A stretch of 64,000 bases of DNA, taken from NCBI GenBank assembly GCA_963697965.1, contig OY969108.1, positions 2,914,001 to 2,978,000 of the forward strand, in the 5' to 3' direction. Source of the DNA: JAPLJC01 sp963697965 (GTDB taxonomy: Bacteria; Desulfobacterota; Desulfobaccia; Desulfobaccales; 0-14-0-80-60-11). Below the pieces are notes generated by a model that did no database searches, was not told the DNA's origin, and was given only the letters and a program-made list of their open reading frames with translations. Below, piece after piece: positions 1-8,424 of the stretch (positions within the stretch are counted from its first letter, which is position 1; each line of letters starts with the position of its first letter). A program made the position numbers and the translations under genes.

Positions 1-337
1 GGTGAGTTAGGTCATTAGGCTGAGATCATGTGACCTCTGCTTGGGGAGAGGCCAAAAAGCAAAAAGACCGAATCGATGGAATCTCCCCCACCCCACGCTC
101 TTCCAGGACTCGACATGATTCCCTATTCTGAAAGGCATCCTAAACCAACATAAGGAAGCTTGGCTCGGTGGCAACTAACTTGCCATATGGGAGACTTATC
201 GCTGGAGCGGGGGTAAATGCGTATATGCGGCGGATAAGGAAAGTTTTCCGGATTTTGATTAATCCCCGGTCCTTCCAGCTATCTTAAACCCCCAGAATGA
301 ACGGCGAGGGAAACTGAACCAGGTTAATCCCGCCTTC
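1..337. other. Intergenic, no gene recognised
   Basis: No convincing coding frame or RNA gene is seen. A short GC hairpin at 329-348 (CCCGCCT paired with AGGCGGG) overlaps the end of the minus-strand gene that follows. It could help end that transcript, but it lacks a clear T-run. Confidence 0.4.
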
Positions 338-1333
338 CTAGAGGCGGGTCAGGTCGCTAAACTCTTGCTCGGCGCTGAGACGGGCGATTTCTGCCAGAAG
401 CCCCTGTAACTCCGGGGAATCGCGAAATTTGATTTCCAGATGGAAATCGGGGCCCTCAAAGGCGGGGGGCGGCTTAAGGCGAACCCGGGGGTGGCCTTTG
501 AGGCCCAGGCGGCCCAAGGCCTGCTCAAAGGCGGTGAGCGCGGCGTGCAGGCGGGGGTTGACCCAGCCCTTGAGGAGCCGCCGCACTGCCTCGGCCCGTT
601 CCAACGGGGTGAGGGCCGGGTCATCCAGAGGTTGCCGCAGTTGCTTCCGGGACAGGATCTCACCGGGTGAGGTGTTCAGCCGCCGGGCCAGGAGTTCCAC
701 ATCCTCGAGGAATTGCTCCTGCTTGCTCTGGCTAAAGGGCAACCCCGCCAAAAAATCTAAGGCCGCGGCCCGGTCTGCCCCCGGCCATTGAGACAGCGAG
801 GCCGCGGCCGTAAGGGCCAGGCGGCCTCGGGCACACAATTCCTGGAAAGGCGGCTCCAGAGCGCTTACCTGGATAAGCCGCTCCAGATGAGCCCTGGAGG
901 CCGGCAATCCCAGGTATGGCAGAAATTTGCCCGCCACCAGGGCCCGGTCCCAATGGTCCAGGAGTCGCCGAGCCAGGACAGCCTGCTCCCACAGGTTGAA
1001 TCCCCTGGTGAAGGCGTTGTCGTAAAGCCCGACCAGCAAACAATGGGACTCCGGGGCCGAGGCGGATAGGGTCCGGGCCGGCAGCCTTTCCCAATCTTTT
1101 TTGCCTTTTTTGGTTAGCTGGGCCGCGGCCTGCAGGCGTTTCAGGCCGGCCACCACCTGCCAGCGGCCATCGGCGCGGGCCCGCAGCCAGGGCGGGGCCA
1201 GCAGGCCCACCTCCTCCATGGAGGCGAGGAGCCTGGTCAAATCGGAGCCGTCGGGGACCACGAAGGTGTGATCCTCCAGGTCCACTGCGGCCAGGGAGAT
1301 TTCCTGGCATAGGATCGGGGGAGCCAAAGTCAA
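338..1333 (-). CDS. ParB-like N-terminal domain protein
   Basis: Predicted 331-residue cytoplasmic protein. Residues about 11-80 resemble the ParB/Spo0J/sulfiredoxin-type nuclease fold: a segment of the form LxxSMxEVGLxxPxWLR followed by WQVVAGLKRLQAA, close to the family's vaGxRRlxAA box. The remaining 230 residues are helical, leucine- and arginine-rich, and could hold the central DNA-binding helices, but I see no clear helix-turn-helix. The family includes chromosome- and plasmid-partition CTPases and many stand-alone regulators. No parA lies next to it, so a regulatory or unknown role is more likely than partition. The apparent start is TTG at 1333 with a weak ribosome site, so the N-terminus is uncertain. 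Confidence 0.6.
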   Translation of the reverse strand: MTLAPPILCQEISLAAVDLEDHTFVVPDGSDLTRLLASMEEVGLLAPPWLRARADGRWQVVAGLKRLQAAAQLTKKGKKDWERLPARTLSASAPESHCLLVGLYDNAFTRGFNLWEQAVLARRLLDHWDRALVAGKFLPYLGLPASRAHLERLIQVSALEPPFQELCARGRLALTAAASLSQWPGADRAAALDFLAGLPFSQSKQEQFLEDVELLARRLNTSPGEILSRKQLRQPLDDPALTPLERAEAVRRLLKGWVNPRLHAALTAFEQALGRLGLKGHPRVRLKPPPAFEGPDFHLEIKFRDSPELQGLLAEIARLSAEQEFSDLTRL

Positions 1334-1684
1334 TCCCGCGGATGAGAGGTTTGTTGGGCCAATGGCCGGAAAGGATCATAACACAGACGCCGCGGCGCGG
1401 TAACTAATTTCCGCGGCAGGTGGGAATCAGGCCAGGCTTTGGCTTCGTTCTGCTGGATGACAGTGAAATCGGGGTGAGAAAGATGATATTTTTTGGGGAG
1501 ACCGGGCCATGGCCCTAGCCTCTAATTTTCTCTCGTCGCCGGGGAAGGGGGATAGCAGGTGGACAATAGGGGTACAGCTCGCCGACCCCTGATCAACTCG
1601 GCCGCTCCCTGCCCTTGCCATTGCCGAGGCAGGGACGGGGAGCGGCGGAGCCCGCCTGAAGGCAGGCGGCAGTTGCTCCTCACG
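1334..1684. other. Intergenic region with hairpins
   Basis: No gene recognised. Two inverted repeats lie downstream of the lipoprotein operon: about 1601-1645 (GCCGCTCC and CTGCC arms, imperfect) and about 1652-1669 (CCGCCTG-AAGG-CAGGCGG). Neither has a T-run on the minus strand, so I call them structured spacer and not proven terminators. Confidence 0.4.
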
Positions 1685-2524
1685 TTAATACGGCCCATTG
1701 GCGGGGGGCGCCCCCATCCCGGGGGCCTGTGGAGGCGGTGTCTGGCTGTAAGAATCCGGCACGGGGCTCCCCTGGGGTCCCTGAGGGTCCACCGCGACCC
1801 AGGTGCTGGAAGCCGAGGCAGGAGCGGCGCCAGGCGCCGGCGCGCCGTAGCCATAGCCGGGCGGGGGCGCAGGGTCCCCGGAGGTCTGTGGAGGCGGCGC
1901 CTGGCTGTAGTAAGATTCAGGCGGCGGCCCAGCGCTTTCCTGGGGCCCCTGGGGGGCCGCCGGGTTGCCGCGGTTGTCACCGTAGGCCGGACCGGGGGCG
2001 GCGCCTGGCGCCGGAGGGCCGTACCCATAGCCCTGCGGGGGCGCAGCACCGGGGGTCTGTGGAGGCGGCGCCTGGCTGTAGTAAGATTCAGGCGGCGGCC
2101 CAGCGCTTTCCTGGGGCCCCTGAGGGGCCGCCGGGTTGCCGCCGTTGTCACCATAGGCCGGACCGGGGGCGGCGTCTGGCGGCGGAGGGCCGTACCCATA
2201 GCCCTGCGGGGGCGCAGTACCGGGGGCGGGCTGAGGCGGGTAGTTATACCCCTGCTGGGGCTGGCCGGGCTGGGGCTGGCCCTGCTGCGGCTGGCTGGCT
2301 TGCCTCTGCTGTAGCACATAGCCGCCCCCAGCCCCCAGGGCGGTGCCGGCCAGGCCGCCGATCAGGGCTCCCTGCCAGGGGTTGTGATGGTCGATGGCCG
2401 CTCCGGCGATGGCTCCCACCCCGCCTCCCAGGAGGGCGCCGGTGCCCATGTAGGGACTGGAGGCGCAGCCCGTGATCAAGCTAAGCGCCGTCAAGGCCAC
2501 AATCAAGCCGGTCTGCGCCTTCAT
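1685..2524 (-). CDS. Glycine-zipper lipoprotein with proline-rich repeats
   Basis: Predicted outer-membrane or periplasmic lipoprotein of 279 residues. I chose the ATG at 2524 because GGGGAG lies 8 nt upstream and it gives a compact signal peptide ending in the lipobox LITGC. An upstream TTG at 2557 would overlap the preceding gene. After the Cys comes a glycine-zipper segment (GALLGGGVGAIAGAA, GALIGGLAGTALGAGGG), which in SlyB/YMGG-type proteins packs in membranes. The last 190 residues are Pro/Gln/Gly/Tyr-rich and contain a tandem repeat of 57 residues (171 bp), with motifs GYGYGPP, PAYGDN and ESYYSQAPPPQ. It is paralogous to the gene directly upstream and is probably co-transcribed with it (30-nt gap). 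The function is unknown. Confidence 0.7.
   Translation of the reverse strand: MKAQTGLIVALTALSLITGCASSPYMGTGALLGGGVGAIAGAAIDHHNPWQGALIGGLAGTALGAGGGYVLQQRQASQPQQGQPQPGQPQQGYNYPPQPAPGTAPPQGYGYGPPPPDAAPGPAYGDNGGNPAAPQGPQESAGPPPESYYSQAPPPQTPGAAPPQGYGYGPPAPGAAPGPAYGDNRGNPAAPQGPQESAGPPPESYYSQAPPPQTSGDPAPPPGYGYGAPAPGAAPASASSTWVAVDPQGPQGSPVPDSYSQTPPPQAPGMGAPPANGPY
1880..2225 (-). repeat. 171-bp in-frame tandem repeat
   Basis: Two nearly identical 171-bp units encode the 57-residue proline/glycine/tyrosine-rich repeat of the lipoprotein. For example, the segment GTCTGTGGAGGCGGCGCCTG recurs exactly 171 bp apart (T at 1885 and 2056). A third, diverged copy follows toward the C-terminus. Such repeats can vary in copy number by slippage or recombination. 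Confidence 0.75.
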
Positions 2525-2553
2525 AACCAGTTCTCCCCGGCTCCCGCCGGCAA

Positions 2554-2988
2554 TCAATAGCCCTGTTGAGGGGGCGGTCCGTAGTTATAGCCCGATTGCG
2601 GAGACCCATAGGCAACCGGAGGCGGCCCCTGATAAGAGACCGGAGGCGGCCCCTGCTGGTAAGCCTGGGGCGGCGGCGCCGGCGCCTGATAAGTGGGCTG
2701 AGCTGGGGCTACCGAGCGCCCGTAGGCTTCCCCGGCCACACCGCCCACCGCGGTCCCTAACAAACCGCCGATGGCAGCGCCCTTCCAGGGATTGCCGGGA
2801 CTGGCGACGATTCCCAGAGCCGCACCCGTGGCGGCACCCAAGCCCGCCCCGGTAAGCATGTAGGGATCCTGCTGCGCCATGTTGGTGCCCGCACATCCCC
2901 CCAGAAAACTCACGAGTACCAATCCCACCAAGAGATGGGAGACGCGACCCATTACCAAAAATCTCAAAAAGAGCTTTAATTTGTCCAC
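2554..2988 (-). CDS. Glycine-zipper lipoprotein, short paralog
   Basis: Predicted 144-residue lipoprotein. The N-terminus is a hydrophobic signal ending in the lipobox FLGGC. It is followed by a glycine-zipper region (GAGLGAATGAALG, GAAIGGLLGTAVGG) and a Pro/Gln/Tyr-rich tail with YQGPPPV motifs. The zipper shares the NPW(Q/K)GA.IGGL pattern with the downstream lipoprotein, so the two are a tandem duplication. The GTG at 2988 has GGGGAGG 10 nt upstream; an ATG at 2952 would give a shorter, more typical signal peptide but has a weak ribosome site. Likely role: cell-envelope structure. No specific function can be assigned. Confidence 0.65.
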   Translation of the reverse strand: MDKLKLFLRFLVMGRVSHLLVGLVLVSFLGGCAGTNMAQQDPYMLTGAGLGAATGAALGIVASPGNPWKGAAIGGLLGTAVGGVAGEAYGRSVAPAQPTYQAPAPPPQAYQQGPPPVSYQGPPPVAYGSPQSGYNYGPPPQQGY

Positions 2989-3368
2989 AACCCGATCCTC
3001 CCCATAAAGGTATGGTTCTCTTTTCCTGACAATTAGACCAGGACCGGGGAAAAAAAGTTAAGTGATTTTATCAGATGCAAAACAAAAATGCCTGCAGAGC
3101 CTGGAAAAAATTAACCAGCCTGGGAAAATGGTCCAGGCCGTAGGAGTTATAAAAGATATTTCCAAGACATTTTACCGGGGGTGGGAATATGGCTCAAGGG
3201 CTCCAAAACTTCGTAGGGACAGAAATAGCTATGGATGCGGCATAATCTCGGTTGATGTTATATTCATATACTCCCCGGCGGAGGATAGGGCAACGCTGGA
3301 GAGCGACCTGAGCGCCGACCGGGGGGCCAGATGCCGGGGCAGGGGCGGCAAGCTCTGCCCTTTTTTCT

Positions 3369-3533
3369 GCCCCGGCAGAGGCCCCCAAAGCGATAAAGTA
3401 CGGGATCAAGGAGGCGACCCTGTACCGCTGGCGGGCCAAGTACAAGGGTCTGGGCAAATCAGAGGCCAAGCGTCTCAAGGTCCTGGAGGATGAGAACCGG
3501 CAGTTGAAAAGGCTAGTGGCGGGAAACATTTAA
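3369..3533 (+). pseudogene. IS3-family OrfA transposase remnant
   Basis: The frame ending at the TAA at 3531-3533 reads as the C-terminal part of an IS3-type OrfA: a KYGIKEATLYRWRAKY helix-turn-helix end, then KSEAKRLKVLEDENRQLKRL, the leucine-zipper stretch typical of OrfA, ending LVAGNI. The N-terminal start and all of OrfB are missing, and no flanking terminal repeats are visible. It is a dead fragment marking an old insertion. Confidence 0.7.
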
Positions 3534-3868
3534 GACCTAATGTTAAATATGGCTCGCAAACCTGACCCCCCGTCAGCGGTGGACGGTAAAATGGCCGCGG
3601 TGCGCCGGCATGAGCACCGGCGGATTGAGTTGCCGGAACCACGGTCCCGAGATTCTTTCTGTCTCACCGATGGCGGCTTGATTTTCCAAATCTCAGACTA
3701 ATCATTTCATTAGGAGCCTGGGCTTCAACCTCTACGTATTCATCCAGAAAAGCGCCTGCTTGCTTAACAATATTCACCCTCTGGTCTGGCCGGACTGGAT
3801 CAGCTTTTGGGCTCCATATGGAACTGCTTATCCCGACCAGTAGGACCATGCCTGACAAACAAGTTGGC

Positions 3869-3903
3869 GTCTCCCCGACAAAAAAATAGGAGTCTCCCCG
3901 ACA
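3869..3903. repeat. 12-bp direct repeat upstream of rhodanese gene
   Basis: GTCTCCCCGACA occurs at 3869-3880 and again at 3892-3903, about 23 bp apart (two helical turns), roughly 95 nt before the rhodanese start codon. It could be a regulator-binding pair or a duplication scar. Confidence 0.35.
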
Positions 3904-3996
3904 GATAAAATCCTGTGGGCTTATATTATATAGCCTGATTTAAGAAGGATTTAACTTACACCACTCACATCCTAAATACAGGAAAGGAATCGAGAC

Positions 3997-4707
3997 ATGA
4001 GCGAAGCTGCCAAGGGAACTACACCCACCAGTCTTGAAGGAGCGAGAGTGGTATCTCCAGAGGAGGCCAGGCAGATCCAGGCCCAGGGGGGATTGCTGAT
4101 CGCGTGCTACACTCACATGACGGATTGGGTTCAGGCCAGGCCCGTTGGTTCAATTCACATTACCATGGATGTCCCTAAAGATCACAAGCGGACCGATTTC
4201 GATCTGAAAGATGCCCAATTCGATATGTCCGCTCTCCCAGAGGATAAATCGCCTCCCATTGTGGTGTTCTGTGCGGACGATATGTGATGGAAGTCCTATC
4301 ATGCTGCCAGGCTGGCAGTAAATGCCGGATATAAAAATGTCAACTGGATGAGGGGGGGCATCAAGGGCTGGCAAAAGGCCCTATATGCGACCGAATCCGA
4401 TTCCAAGGTATTTATGGCGTTGATGGACCTCAATCAGAGCGATCCCGCCACCTGGGCCATTGAAAAAAACCAATCCAAATCTCTAAAGAATCCGACCTTC
4501 TTGGATTTGCGCTCTCTCGACCAATTCGCCAAAGGACATGTGGAAGGGGCGATCAATATCCCTTATGCCGATTTGTGGACTTTTGACAATCTCGAGAAAC
4601 TAAACAAGAGCCGGGATATCGTGATAATTTTTGATAATTCGGTGGTGGCCGGTGCCTTTGCCCTGACCTTGAGACTGCTGGATTATAAAGCGTTCATTCT
4701 GAAATAA
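3997..4707 (+). CDS. Tandem rhodanese, probable selenoprotein (UGA codon 97)
   Basis: The reading frame from ATG 3997 continues through a single in-frame TGA at 4285-4287 to the TAA at 4705-4707, giving 236 residues if UGA is read as selenocysteine. The sequence before it ends IVVFCADDM and the sequence after it continues WKSYHAARLAVNAGY.NV.WMRGGIKGWQKA, the normal rhodanese active-site loop and following helix. In related rhodaneses this loop often reads C-x4-C-W-x-S, so the UGA stands where a second Cys is expected (C92-x4-U97). A second rhodanese-like domain at about 148-236 (FLDLRS...GHVEGAINIP) lacks an active Cys. A SECIS-like hairpin follows at 4302-4320. Likely a cytoplasmic sulfur- or selenium-transfer or redox enzyme. 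Alternative: a pseudogene with one nonsense mutation, which the hairpin and preserved downstream frame argue against. Confidence 0.72.
4302..4320 (+). promoter_or_regulatory. Candidate bacterial SECIS element
   Basis: Directly after the in-frame UGA, UG-CUGCC pairs with GGCAG-UA (7 bp, one G-U) around the loop AGGCU. The loop begins 22 nt after the UGA and has G at its second position. This fits the known bacterial SECIS rules: loop about 16-37 nt from the UGA, and a G in the first two loop positions. Confidence 0.65.
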
Positions 4708-5081
4708 GGGCGCCCACTCGGTGAGAGGAATCCCCAAAACCATTTTGGCAATGTGGGGGGTAAACCTGCCGCATAATCTCGGCTCAAATGGTGGAGTTGG
4801 AGGGATGTAGCAGCTATCGCCCTCCACTGACTTCTCTCTTAATATGTTTATCCGGAGTATCTGGCTTTCAATATTCTCCCCGGCATTTCTCTTCCAGGTC
4901 ACCCATAAAACATGTGGCGCAGGGGAGACTTGGTTTTTGGCATCGGCAATTGTCCTGATGTTAAAAAGGCATTCGCCGAGGTCCGAGGTTTCGGCAACTT
5001 CTTGACATTGGGAGAGGGGTTCTAATCTTTTATCTTATGAACGGCGGGAAGCCCAAGGGTACCGTGCGGAAAGGAGAAAAA
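4708..5081. other. Intergenic, with a 37-codon open frame
   Basis: An ATG frame at 4912-5025 encodes 37 residues ending VRGFGNFLTLGEGF. It has protein-like composition (DLVFGIGNCPDVKKAF) but no clear ribosome site, so it may be the tail of a lost gene. I do not recognise it. The segment GCATAATCTCGG also occurs near 3239 in the scarred region. Nothing else is evident. Confidence 0.35.
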
Positions 5082-5642
5082 ATGGCCGCGACAATTTCCA
5101 TCCTCGGCTTTGCCGGCAGTCTGCGTCAAGGTTCTTATAACCGGGCCCTCTTGCGGGCCGCCCTGGAAATGGTGCCTACCGAAGCGGAACTGGAGATCTT
5201 CGATCTGGAAGGGATTCCGCCCTTTAATCAGGACCTGGAGGATCGGCAGGCCGCGAAAGTAAACGAATTCAAAGCGAAAATCAGGGCCGCGGATGCATTG
5301 CTGATCGCTACCCCCGAGTACAACTACTCTATGTCCGGGGTTTTGAAGAATGCTATTGACAGTGCCTCCCGCCCTCCCGGAGATAACGCCTTTGATGGGA
5401 AGCCGGTGGCGATCATGGGAGCCTCCGGGGGCATGCTGGGTACGGGCAGGGCCCAGTACCATCTGCGCCAAAGCTGCGTATTCTTAAACATGTACCCGGT
5501 GAATCAACCGGAAGTAATGGTGCCTTTTGCCCAGGAGAAGTTCGACGCCAATAACCGGGTAACGGACCCAAAGACCAGGGAAAAAATCAAGGAATTGCTG
5601 GAAAGTCTAGTGGCCTGGACCAAAAGATTAAGAGGATCTTGA
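5082..5642 (+). CDS. NADPH-dependent FMN reductase
   Basis: 186-residue flavodoxin-fold oxidoreductase of the NADPH-dependent FMN reductase (ChrR/ArsH/YieF-like) family. The N-terminal GFAGSLRQGSYNRALL matches the phosphate-binding loop of the family (GSLRxxSxNxxL), and TPEYNYSMSGVLKNAIDSASRP is the characteristic PEYN..xPgxLKNaiDw motif near residues 80-100. Such enzymes reduce flavin, quinones, chromate or azo compounds with NAD(P)H in the cytoplasm, often as dimers. I chose the ATG at 5082 because AAAGGAG lies just upstream; an earlier in-frame start at 5037 would add 15 unrelated residues. It stands alone between a selenoprotein candidate and a convergent pirin gene. Confidence 0.88.
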   Translation: MAATISILGFAGSLRQGSYNRALLRAALEMVPTEAELEIFDLEGIPPFNQDLEDRQAAKVNEFKAKIRAADALLIATPEYNYSMSGVLKNAIDSASRPPGDNAFDGKPVAIMGASGGMLGTGRAQYHLRQSCVFLNMYPVNQPEVMVPFAQEKFDANNRVTDPKTREKIKELLESLVAWTKRLRGS

Positions 5643-5856
5643 AAGTCTCCCAGCTGATGGACCGGCCTACTCTTAACGGGGTTTGATGCACTCCAATTTA
5701 ACCTCGCAGGTAAACTCGTGGAAAAAAGAGCCTGGTCTTAGTGATAGGCAGTGGAGTGGCGTTCTGCTTCCCCGCCCTCGCCGATGCGCAGCCGCGGCGG
5801 TTTCCAACACGACTTTTTTCATACCGGCTCAAATGTTCGCCAGAGCTACGGCTGGC

Positions 5857-6771
5857 TCATCTTTGGGCGTGTTTTATGAAAGTGCCCTCCTGGTATTCCT
5901 TGAAGGCGAACTGCAATTCCTCCTGGGTATTCATGACAATGGGGCCGTACCAGGCTACGGGCTCCCCGATGGGCTGCCCCGAGACCAGGAGAAAGCGTAC
6001 ACTACTGGCGGGAGCAGAAATTGCCAACTCGTCGCCATCCCCATAAAGGATGATGCTCCGGTCGCCGCAGACGCAGCGGCGGTCGAAATCGAAATAGTTG
6101 GCCCCGATTACTTCGTGGGCGTAGGCGTCACGCTCCGGGTCGAAGTAGCCTTCCCCGGCAATGACGTAGGCCAGGGCGGTGTGGCCGCTCTTAACGGGAT
6201 GATGGAATTCGGACCCGGCCGGCATCGACACGTCGAGATATTCCGGGTCGGTGACGATATCCTGAACCGGTCCCGCCACCCCGTTAACCCGTCCGCAAAT
6301 GATCTTCACCTTGACGCCCTGGGCCACGGAGACCTCGGGAATCTGGGCGCTCTTTACATCCCGGTAGCGGGGCTCCATCATCTTCTGGGAGGCCGGGAGA
6401 TTAGCCCAGAGCTGAAAGCCGTACATGCGGCCCTGATCGTCCCCCTGAGGCATCTCCTGATGAACGATGCCGCTGCCGGCCGTCATCCACTGGACGTCCC
6501 CCGGGGTGATGACCCCCCGGTTGCCCATGCTGTCCCCGTGGGCCACTTCCCCGGCCAGGACATAGGTGATGGTTTCGATCCCCCGGTGGGGATGCCAGGG
6601 GAAGCCCTTGAGATAGTCGGCCGGGTCGTCGCCGCGGAAATCGTCCAGGAGAAGAAAGGGGTCGAATTGAGGCACCTCCTGGTACCCAAAGGCACGCTGC
6701 AGGCGAACCCCGGCCCCTTCCAGCGTGGGCTTGCTCTGCCAGACTTTGTCGATTTTTCTAATCTTGGCCAT
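5857..6771 (-). CDS. Pirin family protein
   Basis: 304-residue bicupin of the pirin family. The N-terminal cupin carries the metal-binding pattern HPHRGIETITYVL (about residues 60-72) and GSGIVHQEMP (about 98-107), which supply the usual His/His/His/Glu iron ligands. The flanking DPFLLLDDFRG and GGVQW-like GDVQWMTAGSG boxes are also typical. Bacterial pirins are quercetin 2,3-dioxygenase-like or regulatory proteins; the true substrate is usually unknown. The start at 6771 has GGGGAGC upstream. It is monocistronic or loosely linked to the YVTN gene that lies upstream on the same strand. Confidence 0.9.
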   Translation of the reverse strand: MAKIRKIDKVWQSKPTLEGAGVRLQRAFGYQEVPQFDPFLLLDDFRGDDPADYLKGFPWHPHRGIETITYVLAGEVAHGDSMGNRGVITPGDVQWMTAGSGIVHQEMPQGDDQGRMYGFQLWANLPASQKMMEPRYRDVKSAQIPEVSVAQGVKVKIICGRVNGVAGPVQDIVTDPEYLDVSMPAGSEFHHPVKSGHTALAYVIAGEGYFDPERDAYAHEVIGANYFDFDRRCVCGDRSIILYGDGDELAISAPASSVRFLLVSGQPIGEPVAWYGPIVMNTQEELQFAFKEYQEGTFIKHAQR

Positions 6772-6907
6772 GTGTTTGCTCCCCGGTAGGCAAAAGTTGG
6801 ATTACGCCTCTCCAGGTAACTCTTGTACCGTCTGAACTTACTCTCGCTGCTCCTACGGTATGAGCATTGTCTCTTAAAAAATTGCGTTCCGACCCAGTCT
6901 CCCGCCA

Positions 6908-8386
6908 TCAGGGAGCTTTCTGCATGAGCTCCAGTACGTCGCTGTCTGCTGGAGTGATCATCAGAAACCGCTGCTCATCTCCCGCGGAAGTGCCTTCCCT
7001 CTTGGAGGTCAGAACTTGACGGAAGGGTCCGATTGCCTGGGCAATCTGCGCCCCTGCCAGATTCGTTTGGAAGGTGGCGAGCTCCTCTTTCTTTCCGTAC
7101 GGGGCGGTTCGGGAGGTCACGAGCCAGAGCCGATACGATTTTGCAGGTTTCAAGCCAGATACCGCAATCTGCAGCAAGTCCACCAGCCCTAAGGAATTCA
7201 CGGAAACCGATGCCTGCGCCGCACTGCCGCTGCCTTCAGGCGCAGCCAGGGTGAGATGCGCAGCCTGGCCCGCTTCACCGAGCGGTATCAAATTGGCCAT
7301 GCCGTCACCGACTGGCACGGCCCCAGGGACGTAGACGAGCGCCTGCGGCTGCTGACCGACAGGAATGGTGGCAATGACTTTGTTCGTGAGTGTATCTATG
7401 GCCGCGACGGCGTCCTGGTTCTCGAGTCCCACATAGACCCGCGTTCCATCCCCCGACCCCCAAATGCCATGCGGCAGATCGCCTGTCGGAATGGTGGCGA
7501 CCAATTCCGGCTTTTGGCCACGGCGATAGACTTTCACGACGTTTTCCCCGCCTACGCTAACATAGGCGAACTTGCCCTCGGCGTTCTCCACGAGCGTGAC
7601 ATGATTGGTGATGGGACCGGTATCGAGTGTAGCAAGGATTCGGAAAGGTGGCTTAGCGCTCATCACTTGTGTTTTGCCAGAGTCCTTGAGCGTAAACCAA
7701 ACCTCAGTGCCGTCCCGGCTCACGGCCAGATTCGGGCAGAATGGACTAGCCTGCGGGACGCGGGCAATGACCTTGTAACTTCGCGTGTCCACCACATCCA
7801 GCTCAGGGGTGAAGCTTGAAGGCACGTAGGCATAGCGTCCATCCGGGCTGAACAGGACCATGCCTGGTCCGTTGGCGGTCTGCACGCGGCGTATCTCCTT
7901 CATTTTCACAGGATCGATCACGGAGACATAATCTTCGCCGCGCACCACCGCCCAGAGTTGCTTGCCGTCGGGCGTGAAGAACGCCTCGTGCGGGGCGCGC
8001 CCAATATAGACGACACCTTTGATTTTGTTGGTCTCCGTATCGATGAAGGTGACCGAGTTGGAGCCGATGGAGACCACCGCCAGCGTTCGGTGGTCCGGCG
8101 AGAAACCCAGTCCGTGTACGAGTAACTGGCCTTTGTACAGCGGACTAAGCGCGCCGGTAAGGGGATTGCCGAGGCGGATGACACCCAGCAATTTGTTCGA
8201 GTAAGGGTCGATCACCGAAACGGTGTTCGAGGTCTGGTCGGCAGTGTAGACCCGGTCTTTAGTTGAAACGGGAAATGAAGTTGCCGCCCCGGTTTGCATC
8301 CCGATGGAAGCCTTCTGGGCACCGGCTACGGTGGCAAATCCGAAGGCAAGGACCGAAGCCAGACAAATCACAACCATCTTCCTCAT
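6908..8386 (-). CDS. Exported YVTN beta-propeller protein
   Basis: 492-residue secreted protein. The ATG at 8386 is preceded by CAGGAG with 7-nt spacing. Residues 1-24 form a signal peptide ending AGAQ. About 35-360 contain YNCE/YVTN-type propeller repeats (SNTVSVIDPYSNK, SNSVTFIDTETNKIKG, EDYVSVIDPVKMKEIRRV, VYVGLENQDAVAAIDTLTNKVIATIPVG), consistent with a seven-bladed propeller. The last 120 residues are a separate beta domain (LLQIAVSGLKPAKSYRLWLVTS...GPFRQVL) that resembles the C-terminal region of RskA-like anti-sigma proteins. Periplasmic propellers of this kind often bind ligands, metals or cell-wall partners; no catalytic residues are evident. It heads the downstream end of a same-strand cluster with the DsrE-like, lipoprotein and DUF305 genes. 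Confidence 0.82.
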   Translation of the reverse strand: MRKMVVICLASVLAFGFATVAGAQKASIGMQTGAATSFPVSTKDRVYTADQTSNTVSVIDPYSNKLLGVIRLGNPLTGALSPLYKGQLLVHGLGFSPDHRTLAVVSIGSNSVTFIDTETNKIKGVVYIGRAPHEAFFTPDGKQLWAVVRGEDYVSVIDPVKMKEIRRVQTANGPGMVLFSPDGRYAYVPSSFTPELDVVDTRSYKVIARVPQASPFCPNLAVSRDGTEVWFTLKDSGKTQVMSAKPPFRILATLDTGPITNHVTLVENAEGKFAYVSVGGENVVKVYRRGQKPELVATIPTGDLPHGIWGSGDGTRVYVGLENQDAVAAIDTLTNKVIATIPVGQQPQALVYVPGAVPVGDGMANLIPLGEAGQAAHLTLAAPEGSGSAAQASVSVNSLGLVDLLQIAVSGLKPAKSYRLWLVTSRTAPYGKKEELATFQTNLAGAQIAQAIGPFRQVLTSKREGTSAGDEQRFLMITPADSDVLELMQKAP

Positions 8387-8424
8387 AATCAACTCCTGTT
8401 AGGCCCTAAAATATACTTACCTGC

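Larger units (their letters stand above)
2989..3996. other. Scarred intergenic region
   Basis: About 1 kb without an intact gene. It contains the IS3-type transposase remnant annotated separately, weak open frames on both strands around 3664-3858 that I cannot identify, and an exact 12-bp direct repeat (GTCTCCCCGACA at 3869-3880 and 3892-3903, 23 bp apart). An AT-rich stretch at about 3919-3932 may hold the promoter of the rhodanese gene. The mix of fragments suggests old insertions and deletions. Confidence 0.5.

Noticed and set aside
3062..3493. 143-codon plus-strand open frame
   Set aside because: Its composition is not protein-like, it lacks a ribosome site, and the IS3 OrfA remnant lies in a different frame over its end.
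3664..3858. 64-codon minus-strand frame, with a competing plus-strand frame
   Set aside because: Some segments look protein-like on each strand, but neither matches a known family or has a ribosome site. Left as scarred intergenic DNA.
3239..4890. Shared GCATAATCTCGG segments near 3239 and 4770
   Set aside because: Only 12 bases match and no extended alignment is seen, so this could be chance or a very old duplication.
4912..5025. 37-codon frame ending LTLGEGF
   Set aside because: Protein-like but without a ribosome site or recognisable family, so recorded only in the intergenic note.
5683..6789. Long plus-strand frame opposite the pirin gene
   Set aside because: Shadow of the pirin gene caused by high GC third positions. 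It has no family similarity, and the pirin motifs are unambiguous.
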